Shown here piece after piece: positions 25,059-34,474 of a DNA stretch of 62,101 nt. The position numbers and the translations under genes are program-made. The notes below the pieces were generated by a model. It was not told the DNA's origin, made no database searches, and saw only the letters and a list, made by a program, of their open reading frames with translations. The DNA comes from Stigmatella aurantiaca (GTDB lineage: Bacteria > Myxococcota > Myxococcia > Myxococcales > Myxococcaceae). Numbering within the stretch: the stretch's first letter is position 1; every line of letters starts with the position of its first letter. Where the stretch lies: NCBI RefSeq assembly GCF_900109545.1, contig NZ_FOAP01000036.1, forward strand, positions 1-62,101, in the 5' to 3' direction.

Positions 25059-26335
25059 GCACGTCTCTTCCTTCGATCGCCGTCCGCAACGTGGCGCGCA
25101 ATGGGCGCCGCAGCTTCATCACCCTGGCCGCCGTGCTGCTCGGCGTCACCGCCGTCATCGTGCTGCGCGGCATCTCCGATGGCTTCGTGCGCCTCATGGA
25201 GGACGAAGTCGTCCAGGGCCGCACGGGCGCCCTGCAGATTCACCGCAAGGGCTTCGTCGACAGCGTGGAGGCGCTCCCGCTGGAGCCCAACATGCCCTAC
25301 GACGACGAGATGCGCGAGCGCATCCGCAGCGTGCCCGGCGTCACCGGCATCACCGGCCACATCCAGTTCTCGGGGCTGGTGAGCAACGGCGTCTCGCAGA
25401 CGATGTTCGTCGGCCGGGCGCTGGACATGAAGACCGAGAAGCAGGCGGTGCCCCGCTCGGGCTTCGACGTGCGCGTGGGCGGCGAGGAGCTGACCGAGGC
25501 GGACTACACCCACGGCATCTTCGGCGCCGAGCTGATCAAATCCTTCGGCGCGGTGACCCAGACGGCCAAGAAGAAGGCCCTGGCGGAGAACGCCCCCGGC
25601 GCGCAGGCGCTCGTGGAGCAGGTGACGCTCTCCTCCACCAGCCCCAAGGGCCGCTCCAACTCGTTCGACGTGTCCATCAAGGGCCTGAGCGACTCCAACC
25701 TGCCCTTCGAGAACAAGCGCGTGGCCACCGTGCCGCTGGCGCTCGCGCAGGACCTGCTGGGCATGCAGGGCCGCGTCACCGAGTACGCCGTGGCGGTGGA
25801 CAACCTGGAGAACCTGGAGCGCATCGCCGCGGAGCTGCGCACGAAGCTCGGCCCCGAGTACGAGGTCCACACCTGGCAGGAGCTGCAGCCGTTCGTGCGC
25901 GACGTCATCGTCCGCCTGAAGGTGGTGCTGGGCTTCGTGTCCGCGGTGCTCGGCATCATCATCGTCACCGGCATCATCAACGTGATGCTCATGAGCGTGT
26001 TCGAGCGGGTGCGCGAGATTGGCACCATGCTCGCCGTGGGCGTGCGCCGCCGCCAGGTGCTCACCCTGTTCCTGACGGAGGCGGCCTTCCTGGGGCTCCT
26101 GGGCAGCCTGGGCGGCGCGGCCATTGGCAGCGCGCTCGTGGCCCTGCTGGCCTCCAAGGGCATCCCCATGAAGAGCCTGGGCAGCGGCGTGGAGTCCCTG
26201 CTGCGCCCCGAGCTGCACGCGCCCTTCATGCTCGGCACGCTCGCCTTCGCCACCCTCGGCGCCGTCCTCGCGGCCAGCTACCCCGCCTGGAGGGCCAGCC
26301 GCATGCAGCCCGTGGATGCCCTTCGCTCCGTGTAG
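25055..26335 (+). CDS. ABC transporter permease, LolC/FtsX type (2)
   Basis: A 426-residue paralogue of the preceding permease with the same layout: one N-terminal membrane segment, a large periplasmic domain and three C-terminal segments, again with EIGTMLAVGVRRRQV. Translational coupling through an ATGA overlap supports a heterodimer like LolC-LolE. The periplasmic domain differs in length and sequence, so the two are not a recent duplication. Confidence 0.85.
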   Translation: MSTSLPSIAVRNVARNGRRSFITLAAVLLGVTAVIVLRGISDGFVRLMEDEVVQGRTGALQIHRKGFVDSVEALPLEPNMPYDDEMRERIRSVPGVTGITGHIQFSGLVSNGVSQTMFVGRALDMKTEKQAVPRSGFDVRVGGEELTEADYTHGIFGAELIKSFGAVTQTAKKKALAENAPGAQALVEQVTLSSTSPKGRSNSFDVSIKGLSDSNLPFENKRVATVPLALAQDLLGMQGRVTEYAVAVDNLENLERIAAELRTKLGPEYEVHTWQELQPFVRDVIVRLKVVLGFVSAVLGIIIVTGIINVMLMSVFERVREIGTMLAVGVRRRQVLTLFLTEAAFLGLLGSLGGAAIGSALVALLASKGIPMKSLGSGVESLLRPELHAPFMLGTLAFATLGAVLAASYPAWRASRMQPVDALRSV

Positions 26336-26366
26336 GTCTCTCTACTCCCTGAACCCCGAGGAACCC

Positions 26367-27092
26367 ATGAAGACGTTGCTCCTCAGCCTGATGACCCTCC
26401 TGGCAGCCGCTCCGGCGCTCGCCGCGGACCCCACCGCCGATCAACTGATCGCCCAGTACGATGCGGCCATGGGGCCCCACACGTACGACAGCGAATCGGA
26501 GATGGTGTCGTACCGGGAGGATGGCAGCAAGCGCACCTACGGCATGCGGATGATGAAGGCGGACGACGACAAGTTCCGCATCTGGTTCACCGCGCCCTCC
26601 AGCGTGAAGGGCCAGGAGGTGCTGCGCTCCGGGCAGAACATGTGGATCTACCTGCCCAACCTCAAGCGCGCCACGCGCATCGCCAACCGCGAGAGCTTCC
26701 AGGGCGGTGACTTCAACAACGCCGACGTGCTGCGCGTCACCTACGCCAAGGACTACACCGCCAAGCTGGTGGCCTCCGACGTGCCAGACACCTGGGCGCT
26801 GGAGCTGAAGGCGAAGAACCAGGACACGGCCTACGACTCCATCAAGCTGTGGCTGCGCAAGTCCGACAGCCTGCCGGTGAAGGGCCACTACTTCGGCACC
26901 AGCGGCCAGCTCCAGCGCAGCGCGGAGTTCACCGACTACACCGAGTTCGAGAAGGGCTTCACGCGGCCAGCCCGCATCATCATGCAGAACGAGCTGGTGA
27001 AGACCCGCCGCTCGGAGATGATTTTCAAGACCATGAAGCGCGACGTGGAGATCAAGGCGCAGCGCTTCACGCAGGCGGATCTCGGCCGCTAA
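26367..27092 (+). CDS. LolA-like outer-membrane lipoprotein-sorting protein
   Basis: A 241-residue exported protein: signal peptide at residues 1-20 (ending APALA), then a LolA-like half-barrel of the outer-membrane lipoprotein-sorting family found beside exporters (VKGQEVLRSGQNMWIYLPNLKRATRI, then VKGHYFGTSGQLQRSAEFTDY). Such proteins carry lipophilic cargo across the periplasm. It lies between the permeases and the outer-membrane protein, so a chain from inner to outer membrane is likely. The start has CCCGAGGAAC upstream. Confidence 0.8.
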   Translation: MKTLLLSLMTLLAAAPALAADPTADQLIAQYDAAMGPHTYDSESEMVSYREDGSKRTYGMRMMKADDDKFRIWFTAPSSVKGQEVLRSGQNMWIYLPNLKRATRIANRESFQGGDFNNADVLRVTYAKDYTAKLVASDVPDTWALELKAKNQDTAYDSIKLWLRKSDSLPVKGHYFGTSGQLQRSAEFTDYTEFEKGFTRPARIIMQNELVKTRRSEMIFKTMKRDVEIKAQRFTQADLGR

Positions 27093-27117
27093 CCCCCTCC
27101 TGCCGCCCCTGGCCTTT

Positions 27118-28551
27118 ATGCGCCCCCACGCCCTGCTCTGCCTGCTGCTGGCCTCGCCCCTGCTGTCCCCGGTTGCCCGGGGTGCCGAGGTGAATGGCTA
27201 TGTGGAGAGCCGCACCCAGTACACCCGCTCCCGGGTGGACGGGGTGCTGCCCACCCGTGGGCAGCCCGAACTGCAGCAGCTCTTCGAGTTCAACGGCCAG
27301 CTCCGGCACGAGTACCGGCCCGGCGGCGTCGTCTCGGCCGACCTGTCCCTGTTCCTGTCCATGGCCGGGCGCTACCGGAGCCTGAACGCGGAGCAGCGGG
27401 AGGTGGGCGTGCGGCCCACGGAGGAGGCGGCGGCCCAGCCCATCGCCTCCATCAACGAGCTGTTCCTCCAGCACGAGTTCGCCCCGGCCTTCAACGTGCT
27501 GGCGGGCAAGAAGCGGCTCATCTGGGGCGCGGGCCTGGCCTACAACCCCACCGACCTGCTCAACCCGCTGAAGGACCCGACGGACCCCACCTTCCAGCGC
27601 GCCGGCGCGTGGATGGTGCGCCTGGAGGTGCCGCTGGAGAAGTACGCCTTCACGCTGCTCGCGAGCCCCGCGGTGACCGAGCAGGTGAGCGGCCTGCCCC
27701 GCTCCATCCTCACCTACCCCTCGTGGGACAAGCGGGATGACGAGCTGCACTACCTCATCGCCGCCCGCGCGTACGCGCTGGTGCTCGATGCGGACGTCAA
27801 CCTGATGCTCTTCCACTCGAACCTGTACCGCAACGCCTTCGAGGACAAGACGCAGCTCGGCTTCTCCTTCTCGCGCTACTTCTTCACCGACTACGAGCTG
27901 CACGTGGAGGCGCTCGTGGGCTCTGGCTCCCCCAGGCTCTATGCGGCCCCGGACTGCGTGGCCTCCCCGGAGGCGGCGCTCGGCTGCGCGGAGCGCGGCG
28001 CGGACTTCCTCGTGCCCCGCCGCATCAACGAGGGCCGCATCCGGCCGCAGATTCTCGCCGGCACGCGCTACATGTTCAGCGACGAGTCCATGGTGTCGCT
28101 GGAGTACCTCTACCAGGCCGACGGCCTGAAGAAGGCCGAGGCGCAGGACTACCTCAATGGGCTGTCGCTCCTGCGCTCGGGCGAGCAGTTCGGGCTGGAC
28201 CCGTCCGGCATCGGCTTTGGCGGGGCGGACCCGGGGCTGCCCCAGAAGTTCAGCTTCGAGCCCATCACCCGGCACTACGCCTTCCTCAGCTTCCAGAAGC
28301 CCAAGATTCGCGACGACTTCACCTTCTCGGTGGTGCTCGTCTCCAGCCTTCAGGACCTGTCCGGGCTGGTGAGCCCCAGCCTCGCCTGGTCCGCCAAGGA
28401 GTGGCTGACGCTCACCCTGTCCGCCTTCGTTCCCTACGCGGGCCCCAGCTCACTTGCCGCCAAGAGACCCGGAACCGGGGAGGCGGTGAGCGAGTTCAGC
28501 CTCCTGCCCCTCAAGTATCGCGGCCTGTTCCAGGCCCGCATCTTCTACTGA
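27118..28551 (+). CDS. outer-membrane beta-barrel protein of the exporter operon
   Basis: A 477-residue protein with a signal peptide (residues 1-22, ending ARG-A) and alternating hydrophobic strands throughout, ending in GLFQARIFY, a terminal aromatic residue as required for barrel assembly. I do not assign a named family, though it is similar in type to DUF1302-like porins. Gene order (permeases, LolA-like, barrel, ATPase) points to an outer-membrane component of a lipid-like transport route. It starts 25 bases after the previous gene. Confidence 0.7.
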   Translation: MRPHALLCLLLASPLLSPVARGAEVNGYVESRTQYTRSRVDGVLPTRGQPELQQLFEFNGQLRHEYRPGGVVSADLSLFLSMAGRYRSLNAEQREVGVRPTEEAAAQPIASINELFLQHEFAPAFNVLAGKKRLIWGAGLAYNPTDLLNPLKDPTDPTFQRAGAWMVRLEVPLEKYAFTLLASPAVTEQVSGLPRSILTYPSWDKRDDELHYLIAARAYALVLDADVNLMLFHSNLYRNAFEDKTQLGFSFSRYFFTDYELHVEALVGSGSPRLYAAPDCVASPEAALGCAERGADFLVPRRINEGRIRPQILAGTRYMFSDESMVSLEYLYQADGLKKAEAQDYLNGLSLLRSGEQFGLDPSGIGFGGADPGLPQKFSFEPITRHYAFLSFQKPKIRDDFTFSVVLVSSLQDLSGLVSPSLAWSAKEWLTLTLSAFVPYAGPSSLAAKRPGTGEAVSEFSLLPLKYRGLFQARIFY

Positions 28552-28560
28552 AAGACGACC

Positions 28561-29304
<744 letters not shown>

Positions 29305-29366
29305 GCCCCTGGCCTTCGACTGACCGCTTTGAACGCATTGCTGCTTGATTCACCTGGGAGGACGTC

Positions 29367-30386
29367 ATGAAAGAACTCGACTTCTGGCACCCCGTCATTC
29401 AGAGCCAGGACCTGAAGGACAAGCCCCTGGCCGTCACCGTCTTGGGCAAGAACATCGCCCTGTTCCGCACCGCGGACGGCAAGGTGGGCGCGCTGGAGGA
29501 CCGCTGCCCCCACCGCCGCATGAAGCTCAGCAAGGGCAAGGTCGAGGGGGACCGGCTGGTGTGCCCCTACCACGGCTGGAGCATCGACCGGGCCGGTGAG
29601 GTGAAGGCGCCCATCCACAACAACGAGCCCATGCGCTCGTGCGCCACCCACTACATGGCCGCCGAGCAGCACGGGGCCATCTGGCTCAAGAACGCGGGCG
29701 CGGACACCCCGCTGCCCCAGCTCCACAAGCCCGACCACCGCTGCGCCTTCGTCATGCGCCACCGCATGGAGGCCCCCCTGGAGGTGGTGCTCGACAACTT
29801 CGTCGAGCTGGACCACAGCGTCACCACCCACCTCATCTTCGGCTACCAGAACGTGACCCAGGCCTCCGCCGAAGTCGAAGTGGACGGCGACGTCATGCGC
29901 GTCAACCACCGGGGCCCCCAGAAGCAGGTCTCCCTGCCCCTGAAGCTCATGTTCGGCGTGAAGGAGGGCGACTGGGTGCAGGTGCCCACCGAGATGCGCT
30001 TCAGCCCCGTGAGCATGATCTCCGAGCAGCTCTGGACCAACGACAAGGAGCCCGGCAAGGTCCGCTCCCCCGGTACCCAGATGGTCATCTACTTCACCCC
30101 GGTGACCGACGACATCACCGACGTGCTGACCTTCACCTTCGTCTCGCCCAAGCTCCACAAGATGATGACGCGCATGCCCTTCCTGGGCCGGAAGGTGCTC
30201 TACACGCTCGTCGATTACGAGACCAAGCTCGACCAGGAGATGCTCGCGAACCTGGCGGACAAGGACCCGAACCTGCGCGGCATGAAGCTGGGCCGCCTGG
30301 ACAAGCCCCTGGGCCAGGTCCGCACCCTGGTCAACCGCATCTACCGCGGCCAGCCCCAGCCGGTCCGCGTCGCCGAATCCGCCTGA
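29367..30386 (+). CDS. auaF: AuaF-like Rieske oxygenase
   Basis: A 339-residue oxygenase with a Rieske [2Fe-2S] domain (CPH at about residue 47 and CPYHGW about 18 residues later) and a mononuclear iron site (E-x2-H-x4-H in VELDHSVTTHLIFG). Layout is that of pheophorbide a oxygenase-type terminal oxygenases. In aurachin biosynthesis AuaF is a Rieske enzyme that N-hydroxylates aurachin D to aurachin C. The position after the transporter genes and before an aryl-CoA ligase supports that name. The ATG has TGGGAGGACG ahead. No ferredoxin or reductase gene lies close by, so electrons come from elsewhere. Confidence 0.8.
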   Translation: MKELDFWHPVIQSQDLKDKPLAVTVLGKNIALFRTADGKVGALEDRCPHRRMKLSKGKVEGDRLVCPYHGWSIDRAGEVKAPIHNNEPMRSCATHYMAAEQHGAIWLKNAGADTPLPQLHKPDHRCAFVMRHRMEAPLEVVLDNFVELDHSVTTHLIFGYQNVTQASAEVEVDGDVMRVNHRGPQKQVSLPLKLMFGVKEGDWVQVPTEMRFSPVSMISEQLWTNDKEPGKVRSPGTQMVIYFTPVTDDITDVLTFTFVSPKLHKMMTRMPFLGRKVLYTLVDYETKLDQEMLANLADKDPNLRGMKLGRLDKPLGQVRTLVNRIYRGQPQPVRVAESA

Positions 30387-30403
30387 GGTCCGGCTTGACC
30401 CAT

Positions 30404-30430
30404 GCCCCCCGCCCCTCTGGGCGCGGGGGC
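30404..30430 (+). terminator. GC-rich hairpin after Rieske gene
   Basis: GCCCCC-c-GCCC-ctct-GGGC-gc-GGGGGC starts 18 bases after the Rieske stop. It may end the transporter-Rieske transcript; the next gene would then need its own promoter in the AT-richer stretch around 30470-30500. Confidence 0.5.
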
Positions 30431-30530
30431 GTGACGAGCTGCGGCAGCCCCCCACTTCCCTGTTAGCCGCCAAAAGTGCATTATTCCACTTAGAGGCGAT
30501 TCCGCTGACAGCTCGCGACGAGGGTTGTGG

Positions 30531-32081
30531 ATGAAGGCTGCAGATCTACCGCTGTATTACAACGCTGTGGACATCCTGGAGCGCAACCTCGCCACGCGCC
30601 CGGACAAGACGGCCCTCTTCACGCCGGAGCGGGAGCTGACGTTCCGGCAGGTCTCGGACGAGGCCAACCAGGTGGGCAACGCGCTGAAGGGGCTGGGGGT
30701 CCGCTTCGGCGAGTGCGTGGGCATCCTCACGCTGGACAGCGCCGAGTGGGTCACGTCCTTCTTCGGCACGGTGAAGATCGGCGCCATCGCGGTGGGCATC
30801 AACACGCTGCTCAAGGCGCCCGAGTACGAGTACATCCTGCGCGACTGCCGGGCCCGCGTGCTCATCGTCCATCAGGAGTTCCTCCCGCTCATCGAGTCGG
30901 TCCGCGGCAACCTGCCCATTTTGGAGCACGTCGTCGTCATCGGCGAGGGGCCGCATGCGGGCCACCTCTCCTTCCACGAGTGGATGCGCGGGCAGTCCAC
31001 CGCGCTGGAGGCGGCGCAGAGCCACCGCGAGGACATCTGCTCGCTGAACTACTCCAGCGGCACCACGGGCGGGCCCAAGGGCATTCCCCACGCGCACAAG
31101 GACTACCCGCTCACCGCGCAGCTCTGGGGCGTGAACGTGCTGGGGCTGCGCGAGAGCGACCGCACCTTCGCGCTGGCCAAGCTGTTCTTCACCTTCGGCA
31201 CGGGCGGCAACCTCATCTTCCCGTGGTACGTGGGCGCCAGCTGCGTGCTCTTCCCGGGCGCCGCGCGCGTGGCGGCGAACGTGCTGGGCACCATCGCCCG
31301 CTTCAAGCCCACCATCTTCTACAACGCCCCCACCGGCTACGCGGCGGCGCTGGCGATGAAGGACTTCTCCCAGTACGACTTGTCCTCCCTGCGGCTGTGC
31401 GTGTCGGCCAGCGAGGCCCTGCCCGCGGCGCTCTGGTACGCGTGGAAGGAGGCCACGGGGGTGGACATCATCGACGGGATCGGCTGCACGGAGAACTTCC
31501 ACATCTTCATCTCGAACCGGCCCGGGGACATCCGCCCCGGCAGCAGCGGCAAGCCCGTCGAGGGCTACGACCTCAAGCTCGTCGACGATGAGGGCAAGAC
31601 GGTGCAGGCCGGCGAGATCGGCAACGTGCTGCTGCGCAGCGAGACCGCGGCGCTCTCCTACTGGCACAACTTCGAGAAGAGCCGGCAGACCTTCCAGGGC
31701 GAGTGGCTCGCCACGGGGGACAAGTACTTCATCGACGCGGACGGGTACTACTGGCACGCGGGCCGCTCGGACGACATGCTGAAGGTGGGCGGCATCTGGG
31801 TGTCCCCCGTGGAGGTGGAGAGCACCCTCATCCAGCACCCGGCCGTGCAGGAGTGCGCCGTCATCGGGTGCCCGGACCAGAGCCGGCTCATCAAGCCCAA
31901 GGCGTTCGTCATCCTCAAGCCGGACCAGACGCCCTCCGAGGCGCTGATCCACCAGCTCACCGAGCACTGCACGGAGAAGATGGCGGCCTACAAGCGCCCG
32001 CGCTGGATCGAGTTCGTCACCGAGCTGCCCAAGACGGCCACGGGGAAGATTCAGCGTTTCAAGCTGCGCAGCGCCGCGTAG
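30531..32081 (+). CDS. auaEII: AuaEII-like anthranilate/aryl-CoA ligase
   Basis: A 516-residue aryl-CoA ligase of the benzoate-CoA ligase type with intact catalytic motifs: the ATP loop YSSGTTGGPKG (about residues 174-184), ATGDKY, and the C-terminal PKTATGKIQR with the catalytic Lys. It should activate anthranilate to anthraniloyl-CoA, the substrate handed to the carrier protein by AuaE; this division of labour is known for aurachin. I chose ATG 30531, which has GAGG eight bases upstream; a TTG six bases earlier is less likely. It is followed 10 bases later by a hydrolase gene. Confidence 0.82.
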   Translation: MKAADLPLYYNAVDILERNLATRPDKTALFTPERELTFRQVSDEANQVGNALKGLGVRFGECVGILTLDSAEWVTSFFGTVKIGAIAVGINTLLKAPEYEYILRDCRARVLIVHQEFLPLIESVRGNLPILEHVVVIGEGPHAGHLSFHEWMRGQSTALEAAQSHREDICSLNYSSGTTGGPKGIPHAHKDYPLTAQLWGVNVLGLRESDRTFALAKLFFTFGTGGNLIFPWYVGASCVLFPGAARVAANVLGTIARFKPTIFYNAPTGYAAALAMKDFSQYDLSSLRLCVSASEALPAALWYAWKEATGVDIIDGIGCTENFHIFISNRPGDIRPGSSGKPVEGYDLKLVDDEGKTVQAGEIGNVLLRSETAALSYWHNFEKSRQTFQGEWLATGDKYFIDADGYYWHAGRSDDMLKVGGIWVSPVEVESTLIQHPAVQECAVIGCPDQSRLIKPKAFVILKPDQTPSEALIHQLTEHCTEKMAAYKRPRWIEFVTELPKTATGKIQRFKLRSAA

Positions 32082-32091
32082 CCTGGGGGCC

Positions 32092-32898
32092 ATGTCCCTG
32101 CATGTCACGGCCCGCGATGAGGGCGAGCCCGCCGTTCTTCTCCACAGTGGAGGAATGTCGGGCCGCCAGTGGCGCAAGCTCGGCGAGGCCCTCGCCCCCA
32201 CCCACCGGGTGCTCACCCCGGACTTCCTCGGCTCCGGCGAGAACCCGCCCTGGCCCGCGGACCGGCCGTTTCACTTCCACCAGGACGTCGAGGCCCTGAG
32301 CGCGCTGCTCGCGGGCCTCGCGGGGCCGGTCCACCTCGTGGGCCACTCCTATGGGGGCCTCATCGCGCTGGAGCTGGCGCGGAAGCACCCCGCCCAGATC
32401 CGCTCGCTCGCCGTGTACGATCCGGTGGCCTTCGGGGTGCTCCACAGCACGCAGGATGCCGAGGGCCTCGACGACCTCTCCCGCTCCTCGGCCCACCCCG
32501 TCTTCAACGATGCGGAGCGGGGCGGCTCCGAGACCTGGCTCGAGGTGTTCGTCGACTACTGGAACGGGCCCGGGAGCTGGCGCGCCATGGCCCCGGCGGC
32601 CCGGGAGGCGTTCCTGCGCGTGGGCCGCAAGGTCTACTTCGAGGTGAGCACCCTGCTGGCGGACCGGACGCCGCTCGAGGCCTACGCCGCCATCACCGCG
32701 CCGTCCCTGCTCCTCTTCGGCGAGCACACGCCCGCGGCCGCGCGCCGCGTGGTCACCTTGCTCGGGACCACGATTCCCCACGCCACGGTTCAGCCCATCG
32801 CCGCCGCGGGCCACATGGGCCCCCTCACCCACGGGGGGGCGGTGAACGCGGAGCTCACCCGGCACATTCTCGCCGCCTCCGCTCCCCGGAGCCCGTAA
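32092..32898 (+). CDS. alpha/beta hydrolase
   Basis: A 268-residue alpha/beta-fold hydrolase: HSGGMSGRQW oxyanion region, nucleophile elbow GHSYGG, and a His in GHMGPLTH near the C terminus. It has no signal peptide. The gene begins 10 bases after the aryl-CoA ligase and ends five bases before the next gene, so all three probably form one operon. It could be a tailoring or editing enzyme of aurachin formation, but the sequence alone does not show the substrate. Confidence 0.8.
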   Translation: MSLHVTARDEGEPAVLLHSGGMSGRQWRKLGEALAPTHRVLTPDFLGSGENPPWPADRPFHFHQDVEALSALLAGLAGPVHLVGHSYGGLIALELARKHPAQIRSLAVYDPVAFGVLHSTQDAEGLDDLSRSSAHPVFNDAERGGSETWLEVFVDYWNGPGSWRAMAPAAREAFLRVGRKVYFEVSTLLADRTPLEAYAAITAPSLLLFGEHTPAAARRVVTLLGTTIPHATVQPIAAAGHMGPLTHGGAVNAELTRHILAASAPRSP

Positions 32899-32903
32899 CA
32901 GCC

Positions 32904-33947
32904 ATGCCGCGCGCCATTCAGTGGGGAATCCTCGGAACAGGCAACATCGCACGCCAGTTCGCCGACGCGCTGCGCATGCTCCCGGACGCCGGACTGCTGG
33001 CCGTGGGCTCCCGCAGCCGGGACAGCGCGGACACGTTCGCCCGCACGCACGGGGTTCCCCGCGCGTACGGCAGCTATGAAGCGCTGGCGAAGGACCCCGA
33101 GGTGGAGGTGGTCTACATCGCCACGCCCCACCCCCTGCACAAGGACAACAGCCTGCTCTGCCTGGAGCACGGCAAGGCCGTGCTGTGCGAGAAGCCCTTC
33201 ACGCTCGATGCGCAGGAGGGCGCGCTCATCGCCGCCAAGGCCCGGGAGAAGGGCCTGTTCTGCATGGAGGCGATGTGGAACCGGTTCGTCCCCATCATGC
33301 GCGAGCTGGACGCGCTGCTGGCCACGGGGGCCATCGGGGAGGTGCGGATGCTCAACGCGAGCCTGGGCCTGCCGTTCGCGTTCAACCCCCACCACCGGGT
33401 GTTCGCCCCCGCCCTGGGCGGCGGCGCGCTGCTGGACCTGGGCGTGTACCCCGTCTCGTTCGCCCTCCGGCTGTTCGGACGGCCCACGCGCATCACCAGC
33501 CATGCGGTGCTGGGACAGACGGGCGTGGACGAGCAGGTCTCCATCCTCCTGGACTTCCCGGAGGGACGGCAGGCCACGCTCAGCACCAGCGTGCGCAACC
33601 GCCTGCAGAACGATGCGGCCGTCTTTGGCACACACGGCATGCTCCACCTGCACGAGCCCCTCAACTGCCCCGAGATGCTCACGCACGTGCCCACGCGGGC
33701 CATTGGCGGGGCGGACACCCCGCTCCAGCCTCCCCACACCCTCACGCGCAAGGTGCTGGGCAACGGCTACGCGCACGAGGCCGCGGAGGTGATGCGGTGC
33801 ATGCGCGAGGGGCTCCTGGAGAGCCCGCTCATGCCGCTCCAGGAGACGCTGTTGATCATGGAGACGATGGACGCCATCCAGGCGGCGTGGCGGCTCAGTG
33901 CGCGGACCGGACTCCCCGGCGCCGGATCCGCTCCAGGAGCGGACTGA
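32904..33947 (+). CDS. Gfo/Idh/MocA-family oxidoreductase
   Basis: A 347-residue NAD(P)-dependent oxidoreductase: N-terminal Rossmann motif GILGTGNIARQFA, the EKPF motif with the conserved Lys (VLCEKPFTLD), and the C-terminal alpha/beta domain with GGGALLDLGVYPV. It resembles trans-1,2-dihydrobenzene-diol dehydrogenase-like members, which oxidise diols of aromatic rings. It follows the hydrolase by five bases and may be part of the aurachin operon or simply the next gene. Its 3' end overlaps a minus-strand gene by 53 bases. Confidence 0.82.
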   Translation: MPRAIQWGILGTGNIARQFADALRMLPDAGLLAVGSRSRDSADTFARTHGVPRAYGSYEALAKDPEVEVVYIATPHPLHKDNSLLCLEHGKAVLCEKPFTLDAQEGALIAAKAREKGLFCMEAMWNRFVPIMRELDALLATGAIGEVRMLNASLGLPFAFNPHHRVFAPALGGGALLDLGVYPVSFALRLFGRPTRITSHAVLGQTGVDEQVSILLDFPEGRQATLSTSVRNRLQNDAAVFGTHGMLHLHEPLNCPEMLTHVPTRAIGGADTPLQPPHTLTRKVLGNGYAHEAAEVMRCMREGLLESPLMPLQETLLIMETMDAIQAAWRLSARTGLPGAGSAPGAD

Positions 33948-34401
33948 ACAGCGGCCCTCCGCGGAGGTGCAGCCACCAGCGGACGGGCCAGATGCCGGTC
34001 AGGATGACGGGCAACCAGCTCGGCACGCCGAGCCAGGTCGATGAGGCCGGCTCCGAGACCTGCAGCGGAAGCTTCGAATAGGGATAGCTCTCGCGGATGA
34101 ACCAGAACCCCCTCTGGTTCCAGGTGGAGCGCACGCGCGGCCGTCTCGGAGGCTTGAAGAAGGCACCGCCCAGATCAAACCGGTCCAGGGGCTTCCAGGA
34201 GGCCAACCAGAACTGATCGGCCCCCACCATGAAGGAGCCGTTGCCCGTCCAGCGGAACCGGAGGTGGGCCTGAATGGCCGAGAGCTCCCCGCGCCGGTCC
34301 GTGTCGATGCCAAAGGACGTGTAGAAGTCGTAGCTGAGCGCCCACATCCCCAGGAAGCCCAGGAACAGGGCGCACCAGAGGCCGCGAAGGATGCCTTTCA
34401 T
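33895..34401 (-). CDS. hypothetical membrane-anchored protein
   Basis: A 168-residue protein with a membrane segment at residues 4-24 (LRGLWCALFLGFLGMWALSY) and a second hydrophobic stretch at about 128-142 (WLPVILTGIWPVRWW), with Trp-rich sequence between. I do not recognise the family. Its last 53 bases overlap the convergent oxidoreductase gene. The start ATG at 34401 is the only good one. Confidence 0.6.
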   Translation of the reverse strand: MKGILRGLWCALFLGFLGMWALSYDFYTSFGIDTDRRGELSAIQAHLRFRWTGNGSFMVGADQFWLASWKPLDRFDLGGAFFKPPRRPRVRSTWNQRGFWFIRESYPYSKLPLQVSEPASSTWLGVPSWLPVILTGIWPVRWWLHLRGGPLFSPLLERIRRRGVRSAH

Positions 34402-34474
34402 CCGCCGCCCCAGCGCTGGAGCCCAGGGCGCGCGGCCTCACCACGACTGAACATTCGCGGAGTCTACCAAAAGC

